Origin: JAPOXR01 sp965221815
Lineage (GTDB): Bacteria; Pseudomonadota; Alphaproteobacteria; Rhodobacterales; Rhodobacteraceae
DNA: 64,000 bases
Direction: 5' to 3'
Assembly (NCBI GenBank): GCA_965221815.1
Contig: OZ244915.1
Location: 1,736,001-1,800,000 of the forward strand
The notes under the pieces are model-generated. The model did no database searches and was not told the origin of the DNA. It worked only from the letters and a program-made list of their open reading frames with translations. Below, piece by piece: positions 54,273-64,000 of this stretch; within the stretch, counting starts at the first letter, position 1, and each line of letters starts with the position of its first letter. The translations under genes and the position numbers were made by a program.

Positions 54273-57200
54273 TCAGCCCTCGTCATCGTCGTCCCACGTA
54301 TCTCCATCGAATTCACTGCCATCGTCTTCATCCGGAATCTCGTCCTCGCCCGCGACCATGGAGTCTTCGAGTGGCGGGTCTTCCATGAATTCCTGGTCAT
54401 CAAACGTCTCGAGCTCTTCGTCATCCTGCCATTCCAACTGCGCAAACTCTCCGCCCTCTTGCAGACCGCCATGCGCAGCTGCGAATTCCTCCGCCGCAAT
54501 TCTCTGCATCTCCATACGCTGTTCAATCAACGCGCGGTCTCTGTCGCCGGCGATGCGCCGCATGTCATTGGAAGCTGCACCGGTTCCAGCCGGAATGAGT
54601 CGGCCGACGATGACATTTTCCTTAAGTCCTCTCAGCAGATCCGTCTTGCCCTGAACAGCAGCCTCAGTCAGCACGCGGGTTGTTTCCTGAAAGGATGCCG
54701 CCGAGATGAAGGAGCGGGTTTGCAGGGCGGCCTTTGTCACCCCGAGAATCACCGCCTTTCCCTGCGCCAGCCTGAGTTTATTCTCCAGTGCCGTTGCATT
54801 GATCGCGATAAACTCGTCGCGGTCAAGCTGTTCACCGGCAATCAGGGTGGTATCACCCGGATCTGTCACCTCAACCTTGCGCAACATCTGCCGCAGGATA
54901 ACTTCGATATGTTTATCGTTAATCTTCACACCCTGCTGACGATACACATGTTGCACCTCTTCAACGAGATGGTCAGCCAGAGCCTCGGTTCCAAGGACAT
55001 CGAGTATCGATTGCAGGGGCGGTTCCCCCTCGGTAAGACTGTCACCCTTGCGGACCCGGTCACCGTCCTGGACAAGGAGATGTTTGCTCTTGGAAATAAG
55101 ATATTCCACCTCCTGACCGGCATCATCCGCAGGGGAAATTGTCACCCGACGTTTCCGTTTGTAGTCAGGATGGAAATGAACGGTACCATCGATGGCGGCA
55201 ATCTCACATGGATCCTTGGGTGGACGCGCATCAAACAGCTCTGCAACTTTCGGAAGACCACCCGTAATGTCGCTGGTCTTGGTGCTTTCGCGCGGCACCC
55301 GGGCGAGAACATCACCGCGTCGGACGGTTTCTCGATCACCCGTCGACAAGACGGCACCCACCGGAAGCGGATAACCAATCGCGCGGGTCAGGGATGTCGC
55401 AAGCCAACCCGACCCATCAGACTGGCTTCCAATCTCCCCCTGTACCCGATTGACGCACCCGGTCTGGGCCAGCATTTCAGCAAGACACGGGTCCCACTCA
55501 AACAGCGAATCCGCCTTCCTGACCTTGTCCCCATCGCCGATCAGAATCCGCCCCCCACAGGGAAGCATCATGGTTTTCATGTGGCCCTTGGATTGGAGTT
55601 CCAGCGACGACGAATCGACAGCGGAGACGATCTGGCCAACACCATCAACTTTGAGCAAACTGCTGTCGCCGAATGCCACGACGCCACCAGAAGGAGCTTT
55701 GACGTCGCGAATTGCAGACGACCAGGCAAATAAAGCCGCTCCTTTTTTGACCCTGTTGCCGTCGGCCACCAACAGTTCGGCACCAAGTGGCAGGGGATGT
55801 TCGGTCATATGGGTATACTCAAGGACCGGCCCACCAGCCGCCTTGTCATCACAAATGGTCCCGTCATGGCCGGAGAACGACAAAGCCGATGCCGGACAGG
55901 AGTGAAAAAGCTCTTCCCCTTCAACAACCTGCTGACCCTCCGTGACCAGAAGTCGTGCACCCAGTGGAATCTTCCGTGTAACCGGTTTGGCGCCGCTGGC
56001 CGGATCCAGAACAAGGCTGCCATTTCTGACAACAAGATATGTTTCGGACACACCATCCTCGCCGACAGAAATTTGTGTCCTGATGTCTGACAGATGAACA
56101 GTCCCGGTATGTTTTGCCTTGTAATGCGTCCGATATTTTTCGTGACCCGGTACAGCGATCAACTCATCAGTGCGCACGGCTTCACCGATCTGTGACAACA
56201 GCCGCGCTCCCGCCGGAAGCGCCAAAGGATATTGACGCGTTTCGGAAACCTTGACAGCCAATCCGGGTTTACAAATTAACCGCGCTTTCGGTAGCGTAGG
56301 CGTCTTTTCAAAAAGATAGCTGTTGGAATCATCAATTTGCGGAAGGCTGACGGCCCCACCATGTTCCGCTTCGACAATATAGTCTTGACGGGCCCAGCTA
56401 TATTCAATGCGGACTTTCAGCTGTTTCGCAAAATCTCCGAGTTGCTGCAAGGCCAACTGGCCGACATCGGTATGCGACTCCACCATCTCCTCTTCACCAG
56501 GAACAGCGCCGTAGCAATGGGCGGAAATCCCATCTTCGGCCGTGCATGTCATCGGAGAATAGATCTGAACTGGCCCACATTTGGCTTTCTCAATCGCCTT
56601 GGCCGCCGCACGATCAATGATATCACCGGTCGTGACGATCACTTTGCCTTTCTTATCCTTGATCTCCTGAGCTGCGACACGCCCCAACAGAATGTCACTT
56701 TCGGACAAGATTCCCTCGTAAAGCAAAGCGATCAAATCACTGGATACGGGAGTTTGCACAGCACAACTTCCAGCCTGGATTACACCCCCTTCGGTCAGAT
56801 CCGAAAAAGAGACATCAGTTGCTGCCGTTCCATTTCCCTTGTCGGCGATCCTGTCGGCCACCAAGCGCACCAGGACTTCAACATGTTTTGGATCGATAAG
56901 CCGGCGCGTATCCGGATAGACCGTCGGGCCCTCTTCCCGCAGATAAGCCACGAACGCCTGCAACATGTTGGTGAGCACCAATCGGCGGCGGTCCGCCTCG
57001 GAAAGATCACGTGAAGGCAGACGTGACAGGCTGACATCGGTACCACTGACGACAATTCCGGGTTGAGAATTGGCCGGGCCCTCGACAACGATCTTCTGCG
57101 TCATTCCGGTGGTTGCATCGGTTTCTTCGCGGAAGGATTGTCCAAGCTTCAGATCATGAAATTGCGCCTGACCATCAGTTTCAGCGATGATCTGCAACGA

Positions 57201-60200
57201 GTGGGGATCCCAATTGAAAAGAATCTCTCCGTTGCTGACTTCATCGCCGTCATTCACCTGAAGCTTGGCACCACGTTCCAGCTTGTAGCGGATCGCGCGT
57301 CCTGTCGAGTCCTTCAACAGCAGAACACCGTTGGTGCCAACGACAACTTCCTCACCGGATTCGGAGGTGATTGACTTGACTTCATTCAATTCGACCACTC
57401 CGGCATATCCGGCAGAAGACGACTGCTGCTCACGTTGTGCAATTCCGCCAACATGGAACATGCGCATGGTCAATTGCGTACCCGGTTCGCCAATCGACTG
57501 GGCGGCAATGATACCCACCGCTTCTCCGATATTGACGGCCTCACCACGCGCCAAATCACGGCCATAGCATTTGACACAGACACCATCTTCAGCTTCGCAG
57601 GTCAACGGGGAGCGAACCCTGACCGACTGAATCCCGGCACGGGTCACCTCTTCGGCAATGCCCTCATCGATCATTTGATTGCGACCAACGATCACTTCAT
57701 CCGTGTTTGGATTGCGGATATCCTCGGCCGAGACTCGACCCAGAATACGCTCGCTCAGCGAGGCAACCACCACGCCATCGCGCAACGACGGGCGCACCGT
57801 GATCGCTCTCTCCGTACCACAATCCTCGAGACGCACAATGCAGTCCTGGGCCACATCCACCAACTTGCGGGTCAAATATCCCGAATTGGCGGTCTTGAGG
57901 GCGGTGTCCGCCAAACCCTTGCGCGCACCATGTGTTGAGTTGAAATATTCCAGAACCGTCAGACCTTCCTTGAAATTGGAAATGATCGGGGTCTCGATGA
58001 TATCCCCGGACGGCCGGGTCATGAGTCCGCGCATGCCAGCAAGCTGCTTGATCTGCTCCTCGGACCCGCGGGCACCCGCATGCGCCATCATGTAAATCGA
58101 ATTGGGCTCAGCCTCCTGCACATCATCGTACGAGTGCGTTGACTTGATCCCTTCCATCATCGCACCGCGAACGGAGTCTGAACATTCTGTCCAGGCCTCA
58201 ACCACGCGGTTGTAACGTTCCTCATCGGTGATGTTGCCATCCCAATACTGATAGTCGAAATCCTCGACTTTCTGCCGGGTCTTGCTCACCAATTCCTGCT
58301 TGGCCTCAGGAATCAGCATGTCATCCTTGCCGAAAGAAATTCCCGACTTGCAGGCTTCGCGGAATCCCAGAGCCATGATCTGATCACAAAAAATGATCGA
58401 TTCCTTCTGGCCACAGTAACGATAGACCGTGTCGATGACATCCTGCACTTCCTTCTTGCGAAGCAGCCGGTTCACCAGACTGAATGGCGTGTTGACGTTC
58501 AGTGGCAAAAGTGAGCCGATCATCACCCGTCCCGGTGTCGTGTCAAAAATCTGATATTCCTCAAGATACTCGCCGTCGACTTCATCAATTCGCTTCGTCT
58601 GTTTGATCCGGGCACGAATTCTGGCATGAACATGCAAATGCCCGGAGAGCAACGCATGCTCAACTTCATCAAGCGATGAATAGACCCGTCCCTGACTGTC
58701 TTCTGATCCTGGTTCTGTCGTCGCGGCGCGCGTTTCCCCAATCATTCCCGCCCGCTCCATACTGAGATAGTAAAGTCCCAGGACCATGTCTTGTGAAGGC
58801 ACAATGATCGGTGCGCCATTCGCTGGCGACAGGACATTGTTGGTCGACATCATCAGAACGCGGGCTTCGAGCTGTGCCTCGAGCGAGAGCGGCACGTGCA
58901 CTGCCATCTGATCGCCGTCAAAATCGGCATTGAATGCCGAACAGACCAAAGGATGGAGTTGAATGGCCTTGCCTTCCACCAGAACCGGTTCGAATGCCTG
59001 AATGCCCAGGCGATGCAGGGTGGGTGCACGATTCAACAAGACCGGATGCTCGCGGATAACCCCCTCGAGAATATCCCAGACATCATCCTGTTCCTGTTCA
59101 ACAAGTTTCTTGGCCTGCTTGACAGTCGAAGATTTCCCGAGCGTCTCGAGCTTCGAGTAGATGAATGGCTTGAACAGTTCCAACGCCATCTTCTTGGGAA
59201 GACCACACTGATGCAATTTGAGATCCGGTCCCGTCACGATGACCGAACGGCCCGAGAAATCAACACGTTTTCCGAGCAGATTCTGCCGAAAACGTCCCTG
59301 TTTTCCTTTCAGCATATCGCTCAGGGATTTCAACGGGCGTTTGTTGTTGCCAGTGATCACGCGGCCGCGGCGGCCATTGTCAAATAATGCATCCACGGAT
59401 TCCTGCAACATCCGCTTCTCGTTACGAATGATGATGTCCGGTGAACGCAACTCAATCAGTCGCTTGAGCCGGTTGTTACGGTTGATGACCCGGCGGTAGA
59501 GATCATTGAGATCGGATGTCGCAAAACGTCCGCCATCAAGCGGTACGAGAGGCCTCAACTCCGGTGGGATAACCGGAATCGCCGTCATGATCATCCATTC
59601 AGGACGGTTCCCCGATTGCAGAAAACTGTCATAAATCTTGATGAATTTGGAGAGTTTTTCCCTCTTGCTGATCGCCGTGGCACTCTTCAAATCCTCCCGC
59701 AGCTGCAGCACCTCGGCCGCCAGATCGATTCCCTCGAGCATCTCCCGCACGGCTTCAGCACCAATAACAGCCTTGAAACTTCCCTCACCATAAACTTCGG
59801 CTGCCTGGTTCAGTTCATCTTCATTCAGTAACTGCCCATACTCAAAGTCGGTCAGGCCGGGTTCGCTGACGAAGTAATTATCAAAGTACAGAACCCGCTC
59901 AATATTCTTCAGACTATTGACATATTGGACGTCTTTTTCACCGCCATCATTCATATCCCGGATCTTGCGCGGGGGTTCACCACCATGCGTGACCCAGAGA
60001 TGCGCTGCCATGACCGTAGTGATTCGCGACGGCAGAGATTTCAGGAACCAGATATGAGCGACCGGTGCGGCCAGCATGATATGCGCCATCCGCTCGCGGC
60101 GAACCTGCTGCAGCGTCACCTCGACACCGCACTTCTCGCAAGTCACGCCGCGATACTTCATCTTCTTGTACTTGCCGCACAAACATTCGTAATCCTTCAC

Positions 60201-60407
60201 CGGCCCGAATATACGGGCGCAGAACAGCCCGTCCCGCTCAGGCTTGAAGGTCCGATAGTTAATCGTTTCCGGTTTTTTGATCTCACCGTATGACCAGGCA
60301 AGAATCTGCTCGGGTGATGCCAGGGAAATCCTGACCTCGTCGAACGTATCCGGCACATTTTGTTTTTTGAGTTCTCTCGGTAGGACTTCCAGATTCATGA
60401 TTGCCAC
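54273..60407 (-). CDS. rpoC: RNA polymerase beta-prime subunit with giant trigger-loop insertion
   Basis: 2044 residues; alphaproteobacterial relatives have about 1400. Conserved parts: zinc site 1 (C75, C77, C90, C93), active-site NADFDGDQMAVH (493-504), bridge helix GLADTALKTANSGYLTRKLV (831-850), zinc site 2 (C863, C937, C944, C947), trigger-loop first half IGEPGTQLTMRMFHVGG (972-988). The second half, DITGGLPKVAELF, appears only at 1713. Between lie about 715 residues with repeated barrel-sandwich-like units and a decayed duplicate of zinc site 2 (about 1205-1335). In E. coli this position holds the 188-residue SI3. C-terminus is acidic. Confidence 0.95.
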   Translation of the reverse strand: MAIMNLEVLPRELKKQNVPDTFDEVRISLASPEQILAWSYGEIKKPETINYRTFKPERDGLFCARIFGPVKDYECLCGKYKKMKYRGVTCEKCGVEVTLQQVRRERMAHIMLAAPVAHIWFLKSLPSRITTVMAAHLWVTHGGEPPRKIRDMNDGGEKDVQYVNSLKNIERVLYFDNYFVSEPGLTDFEYGQLLNEDELNQAAEVYGEGSFKAVIGAEAVREMLEGIDLAAEVLQLREDLKSATAISKREKLSKFIKIYDSFLQSGNRPEWMIMTAIPVIPPELRPLVPLDGGRFATSDLNDLYRRVINRNNRLKRLIELRSPDIIIRNEKRMLQESVDALFDNGRRGRVITGNNKRPLKSLSDMLKGKQGRFRQNLLGKRVDFSGRSVIVTGPDLKLHQCGLPKKMALELFKPFIYSKLETLGKSSTVKQAKKLVEQEQDDVWDILEGVIREHPVLLNRAPTLHRLGIQAFEPVLVEGKAIQLHPLVCSAFNADFDGDQMAVHVPLSLEAQLEARVLMMSTNNVLSPANGAPIIVPSQDMVLGLYYLSMERAGMIGETRAATTEPGSEDSQGRVYSSLDEVEHALLSGHLHVHARIRARIKQTKRIDEVDGEYLEEYQIFDTTPGRVMIGSLLPLNVNTPFSLVNRLLRKKEVQDVIDTVYRYCGQKESIIFCDQIMALGFREACKSGISFGKDDMLIPEAKQELVSKTRQKVEDFDYQYWDGNITDEERYNRVVEAWTECSDSVRGAMMEGIKSTHSYDDVQEAEPNSIYMMAHAGARGSEEQIKQLAGMRGLMTRPSGDIIETPIISNFKEGLTVLEYFNSTHGARKGLADTALKTANSGYLTRKLVDVAQDCIVRLEDCGTERAITVRPSLRDGVVVASLSERILGRVSAEDIRNPNTDEVIVGRNQMIDEGIAEEVTRAGIQSVRVRSPLTCEAEDGVCVKCYGRDLARGEAVNIGEAVGIIAAQSIGEPGTQLTMRMFHVGGIAQREQQSSSAGYAGVVELNEVKSITSESGEEVVVGTNGVLLLKDSTGRAIRYKLERGAKLQVNDGDEVSNGEILFNWDPHSLQIIAETDGQAQFHDLKLGQSFREETDATTGMTQKIVVEGPANSQPGIVVSGTDVSLSRLPSRDLSEADRRRLVLTNMLQAFVAYLREEGPTVYPDTRRLIDPKHVEVLVRLVADRIADKGNGTAATDVSFSDLTEGGVIQAGSCAVQTPVSSDLIALLYEGILSESDILLGRVAAQEIKDKKGKVIVTTGDIIDRAAAKAIEKAKCGPVQIYSPMTCTAEDGISAHCYGAVPGEEEMVESHTDVGQLALQQLGDFAKQLKVRIEYSWARQDYIVEAEHGGAVSLPQIDDSNSYLFEKTPTLPKARLICKPGLAVKVSETRQYPLALPAGARLLSQIGEAVRTDELIAVPGHEKYRTHYKAKHTGTVHLSDIRTQISVGEDGVSETYLVVRNGSLVLDPASGAKPVTRKIPLGARLLVTEGQQVVEGEELFHSCPASALSFSGHDGTICDDKAAGGPVLEYTHMTEHPLPLGAELLVADGNRVKKGAALFAWSSAIRDVKAPSGGVVAFGDSSLLKVDGVGQIVSAVDSSSLELQSKGHMKTMMLPCGGRILIGDGDKVRKADSLFEWDPCLAEMLAQTGCVNRVQGEIGSQSDGSGWLATSLTRAIGYPLPVGAVLSTGDRETVRRGDVLARVPRESTKTSDITGGLPKVAELFDARPPKDPCEIAAIDGTVHFHPDYKRKRRVTISPADDAGQEVEYLISKSKHLLVQDGDRVRKGDSLTEGEPPLQSILDVLGTEALADHLVEEVQHVYRQQGVKINDKHIEVILRQMLRKVEVTDPGDTTLIAGEQLDRDEFIAINATALENKLRLAQGKAVILGVTKAALQTRSFISAASFQETTRVLTEAAVQGKTDLLRGLKENVIVGRLIPAGTGAASNDMRRIAGDRDRALIEQRMEMQRIAAEEFAAAHGGLQEGGEFAQLEWQDDEELETFDDQEFMEDPPLEDSMVAGEDEIPDEDDGSEFDGDTWDDDDEG

Positions 60408-60443
60408 ATCCTTTTGCTCAATTTCTCAGCCATTACGCCTAAA

Positions 60444-63400
60444 TCAACCATCATCGTGAGAAACCAACTCAATATTGAGGCCCAGACCTCGCACTTCCTG
60501 GACCAGCACGTTAAAACTCTCGGGGATCCCCGAAATAAAATTGTCTTCGCCTTTGACAATCGATTCATAGACTTTCTTGCGTCCCTTCACGTCGTCGGCT
60601 TTGACCGTCAGCATCTCCTGCAAGGTATAGGCCGCCCCGTAGGCTTCGAGTGCCCACACCTCCATTTCACCAAACCGTTGGCCACCAAACTGTGCCTTGC
60701 CACCGAGTGGCTGTTGTGTCACCAGGCTGTAGGGTCCGGTGGAACGGGCATGGATCTTGTCATCCACCAGATGGTGCAGTTTCAGAAGATATTTCATTCC
60801 CACCGTGACGGGTCGTGAAAACTGTTCCCCGGTGCGCCCGTCATACAGGGTCACCTGCCCGGTCTCGGACAACCCGGCCTGTTTCAATGCCGCCGTCACA
60901 TCAGCCTCCCGTGCACCGTCAAAAACCGGAGTCGAAACCGGCACGCCGGACGAAACATTGCGCGCCGACGCGACCAGCTCCTCATCCTGCATGTCAGCAA
61001 ATTCTGTGTCCCAGGACTGATCACCATAGGCATTGCGCATGGCATCACGCACCGGCTCGATCTGACCGGTCTGGACGTAATCATCGAGCGCCTGGGTCAC
61101 GGCCTTGCCAAACCCGCGCGCGGCCCATCCCATGTGGGTCTCCAGAATTTGCCCGACATTCATCCGTGACGGCACACCCAATGGATTCAACACAATATCA
61201 ACCGGCGTGCCATCAGCGAGGAACGGCATATCCTCCATTGGGACGACTTTGGACACGACGCCCTTGTTGCCATGCCGACCGGCCATTTTATCCCCGGGCT
61301 GCAGTTTGCGTTTGACCGCAATGAAAACCTTGACCTTGCTCATGACACCAGCCGGCAGGTCATCGCCGCGGCGAATCTTTTCGACCTTGTCCTGGAATCT
61401 CTCTTCCAGAACCTTCTTTTGGGCATCAAAGCGCGACTTGAGGGCCTCCTGGGTCGCTGCATCCTTTTCATCACTCAGCGACAGTTGCCACCACTGCCCT
61501 TTGGTGAGGGTGGCAAGTAACTCCTCGGTAATCTCGGTATCCGGCGTCACACCCTTGGGTCCCTTGACGGCCGACTTGCCAAGCAGCAGCGATTTCAGGC
61601 GCGCGTAGATATTGCGCTCAAGGATCGAACGTTCATCGTCGCGGTCACGCTTGAGGCCCATAATCTCGTCGCGCTCAATCTGAATTGCTCGGTCATCCTT
61701 GTCGATGCCATGGCGATGAAAAACGCGCACCTCAACGACCGTACCCGAATCACCCGCCTTCAATCGCAGCGATGTGTCACGAACGTCCGCGGCATTTTCT
61801 CCAAATATTGCCCGCAGCAGCTTCTCTTCCGGGGTCATGGGAGAATCGCCTTTGGGCGTGATCTTGCCGACCAGGATGTCTCCCGGCCCGACCTTGGCAC
61901 CAATATGTACGATACCGGCATCATCAAGATGATTGAGGGCCTCATTGCTCACATTGGGAATATCCCGGGTGATCGCCTCCGGCCCCAGCTTGGTGTCACG
62001 CGCGTCGGTTTCGAACTCGTCGATATGGACCGAGGTGAACACATCATCGCGCGCAATCCGCTCGGAAATCAACACGGAATCCTCGTAATTGTAGCCATTC
62101 CATGGCATGAATGCGACGAGGACGTTTCGTCCAAGGGCCAGTTCTCCAAGATCGGTCGAGGGGCCGTCGGCAACCACGTCCCCCCTTTCGACGCGATCGC
62201 CGACATTCACCAGAGGCCGCTGATTGATGCAGGTATTCTGGTTGGATCTCTGGAACTTGCGCAGGCGGTAGATATCAACCCCGGGATCACTGGGATCCAT
62301 CTCCTCGGTCGACCGCACCACGATACGGGTCGCATCGACCTGATCGATGACACCCGCGCGATGGGCAGTGATTGCCGCACCGGAGTCGCGTGCCACCACC
62401 GACTCGATTCCGGTTCCGACAAACGGTGCTTCCGAACGCAACAGGGGCACCGCCTGCCGCTGCATGTTGGAGCCCATGAGAGCCCGGTTGGCATCGTCAT
62501 TCTCAAGGAATGGAATCAGCGATGCGGCCACCGACACCAATTGTTTGGGAGTCACATCGATGCGGTCAACTTCTTCGCGTTGACTGGCCTTGATCTCACC
62601 TTCATGGCGCGTGTTGACGACATCATTGACCAAACGCCCATTTTCATCAACGATCGCGTTGGCCTGTGCGATCCGGTGATTTTCCTCCTCGGTCGCAGTG
62701 ATATATTCGACCTTGTCCAGAATCTGACCGTCTTCGACGAGCCGATAAGGCGTTTCAATAAATCCGTATTTGTTGACCCGCGCGAAGGTCGCGAGTGAAT
62801 TGATCAAACCGATATTGGGGCCTTCGGGAGTCTCAACCGGGCAAATTCGCCCGTAATGGGTCGGATGAACGTCGCGGACTTCAAATCCGGCCCTCTCGCG
62901 CGTCAAACCGCCCGGCCCCAGAGCGGATAGCCGCCGTTTGTGGGTGACCTCAGACAGAGGGTTGGTCTGATCCATGAATTGCGAAAGCTGTGACGAACCA
63001 AAAAACTCCCTGACCGCCGCGGCAGCTGGCTTGGAATTGATCAGATCCTGCGGCATCACGTTGTCGATCTCAACCGTCGCCATCCGTTCACGGATCAGTC
63101 GTGTCATGCGCATCAATCCAATCCGATACTGATTCTCCATGGACTCGCCGACAGAGCGAACCCGGCGATTCCCCAGATGATCGATGTCATCGATTTCACC
63201 CTTACCATCCTTCAATCCGACCATGGTCTTGACACAGGAAAGGATATCATCGGTGCGCAGAGTCCGCTCGGTATCGGCCGCGTCCAGATCGAGTCGCATA
63301 TTCATCTTGACACGCCCGACTGCCGAGAGATCATAGCGGTCAGGATCGCGAAAGAGCTGATCAAAAAGCAGCTTGGCGGCATCCTCTGTCGGTGGCTCGC

Positions 63401-64000
63401 CGGGGCGCAGAACCCGGTAGATTTCGAAAAGTGCCTCCAACCGTGTCTGGTTCTTGTCGAGCGCCAGCGTATTCCGGATATAGGGGCCGTTATTGGTGCC
63501 ATCGATATAGAGAGCCGGAATCTCTGTAATGCCTTTCTGCTGCAAATCGAACAGATTGCCTTTGAAAAGAATGCCGGAATCATCAAAAGTTCCGGTCAAT
63601 TCGTCGCCTGCTTCCAGCAGCACCAGACCGGTCTTCTCATCGATCAGATCTTCCGCAACATACTGGCCATTCAGGAATTCCGGCGGCAACAGCAAATCCC
63701 GGTTGCTCGCCGTCTCGATGAGATCTATCGCTTCGCGCGGCGTCAGGATCTTTCCCTGTTCGGCATAGACTTCGCCGGTTTTGGCATCAATGATATTGAA
63801 TGGGACCTCCTGCCTGATCGGAAATTGATCGAGCGGCAACCGGGCTTTCCATCCATTTTCGGCCAGACGATAACTCACAACCGGATAAAAATGCGCAAGA
63901 ATGGATTCGTGATCCAATCCAAGTGCCAGAAACAGCGTTGAAACCGGCATCTTTCTCTTGCGATCAATACGTACATGGACAAGATCTTTCGCATCGAATT
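60444..64000 (-). CDS. rpoB: RNA polymerase beta subunit (partial, 5' end outside window)
   Basis: About 1185 C-terminal residues; the frame is open to the right edge (FDAKDLVHVRIDRKRKMPVS). The rifampicin region GSSQLSQFMDQTNPLSEVTH then KRRLSALGPGGLTRE is of the sensitive type. PEGPNIGLINSLATFARVNK, MAGRHGNKGVVSKVVPMEDM and KAQFGGQRFGEMEVWALEAY are present. No obvious large insertion is seen in this part, unlike RpoC. The rpoC start follows after 36 bases. Confidence 0.97.
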   Translation of the reverse strand, partial: FDAKDLVHVRIDRKRKMPVSTLFLALGLDHESILAHFYPVVSYRLAENGWKARLPLDQFPIRQEVPFNIIDAKTGEVYAEQGKILTPREAIDLIETASNRDLLLPPEFLNGQYVAEDLIDEKTGLVLLEAGDELTGTFDDSGILFKGNLFDLQQKGITEIPALYIDGTNNGPYIRNTLALDKNQTRLEALFEIYRVLRPGEPPTEDAAKLLFDQLFRDPDRYDLSAVGRVKMNMRLDLDAADTERTLRTDDILSCVKTMVGLKDGKGEIDDIDHLGNRRVRSVGESMENQYRIGLMRMTRLIRERMATVEIDNVMPQDLINSKPAAAAVREFFGSSQLSQFMDQTNPLSEVTHKRRLSALGPGGLTRERAGFEVRDVHPTHYGRICPVETPEGPNIGLINSLATFARVNKYGFIETPYRLVEDGQILDKVEYITATEEENHRIAQANAIVDENGRLVNDVVNTRHEGEIKASQREEVDRIDVTPKQLVSVAASLIPFLENDDANRALMGSNMQRQAVPLLRSEAPFVGTGIESVVARDSGAAITAHRAGVIDQVDATRIVVRSTEEMDPSDPGVDIYRLRKFQRSNQNTCINQRPLVNVGDRVERGDVVADGPSTDLGELALGRNVLVAFMPWNGYNYEDSVLISERIARDDVFTSVHIDEFETDARDTKLGPEAITRDIPNVSNEALNHLDDAGIVHIGAKVGPGDILVGKITPKGDSPMTPEEKLLRAIFGENAADVRDTSLRLKAGDSGTVVEVRVFHRHGIDKDDRAIQIERDEIMGLKRDRDDERSILERNIYARLKSLLLGKSAVKGPKGVTPDTEITEELLATLTKGQWWQLSLSDEKDAATQEALKSRFDAQKKVLEERFQDKVEKIRRGDDLPAGVMSKVKVFIAVKRKLQPGDKMAGRHGNKGVVSKVVPMEDMPFLADGTPVDIVLNPLGVPSRMNVGQILETHMGWAARGFGKAVTQALDDYVQTGQIEPVRDAMRNAYGDQSWDTEFADMQDEELVASARNVSSGVPVSTPVFDGAREADVTAALKQAGLSETGQVTLYDGRTGEQFSRPVTVGMKYLLKLHHLVDDKIHARSTGPYSLVTQQPLGGKAQFGGQRFGEMEVWALEAYGAAYTLQEMLTVKADDVKGRKKVYESIVKGEDNFISGIPESFNVLVQEVRGLGLNIELVSHDDG

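Noticed and set aside
54261..55733. 490-codon plus-strand open frame opposite rpoC
   Set aside because: Lies entirely antisense to the well-conserved 3' part of rpoC, has no family resemblance and no ribosome-binding site; a shadow of coding bias.
61710..62798. 362-codon plus-strand open frame opposite rpoB
   Set aside because: Antisense to conserved rpoB sequence; composition explained by the complementary codons.

Overview
The window is bacterial chromosome from an alphaproteobacterium. It carries the general L-amino-acid transporter aapJQM, an ATP12-type ATP synthase assembly chaperone, the gene order rplQ-rarA-crcB-rluC-ATP12, zinc-free S14, and the full rpoBC/str/S10/spc/alpha ribosomal cluster. 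No genus can be named from the sequence alone. Almost all housekeeping genes lie on the minus strand, so the description below follows transcription from the right edge to the left.

Right part (35.1-64 kb): rpoB (cut by the window edge), rpoC, then a 2.5 kb foreign interval (an AbiEii-type toxin pair, an integrase scrap, a possible decayed CRISPR, a dispersed repeat). Next come rpsL-rpsG-fusA-tuf, the S10 operon (rpsJ to rpsQ) and the spc operon (rplN to secY-adk). RpoC is 2044 residues long against about 1400 in relatives, because of a roughly 715-residue insertion inside the trigger loop.

Middle (21.8-35.9 kb): the usual adk-rpsM junction is broken. About 14 kb separate adk from the alpha operon (rpsM-rpsK-rpoA-rplQ). 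This interval holds a zincin, tRNA-Ala(CGC) and guaC on the adk side, a TRAP transporter operon (dctPQM) with a clear terminator on the rpsM side, and between them a gene graveyard. The graveyard contains a frameshifted ankyrin gene with a 15-base homopolymer, a scar of an ISKra4-type element, a PIN toxin/antitoxin pair, fragments of MNT, DUF5131, TbpB-like and DUF2971 genes, a VRR-NUC-like nuclease, and a frameshifted secreted pentapeptide-repeat gene.

Left part (1-21.8 kb): the alpha operon is followed by rarA, crcB, an RluC-family synthase and ATP12. Immediately after ATP12 begins a mobile island (3.4-15.9 kb). It carries a 1657-residue single-chain restriction-modification enzyme (nuclease + helicase + methyltransferase, type ISP-like), a 100-bp MITE-like element with exact 8-bp target duplication, an integrase fragment butted against an IS630 fragment, a DUF4143-type ATPase with one frameshift, an intact-looking IS5/IS427 element, an orphan AAA ATPase, and an ISKra4-family element with 21-bp terminal inverted repeats and a broken transposase. 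Beyond it lies aapJQM.

Together the window shows a conserved gene-expression core invaded at three places (after ATP12, between adk and rpsM, between rpsL and rpoC) by defence genes and mobile elements, many of them decaying. Several single-base frameshifts could be real decay or assembly errors; raw reads would decide.
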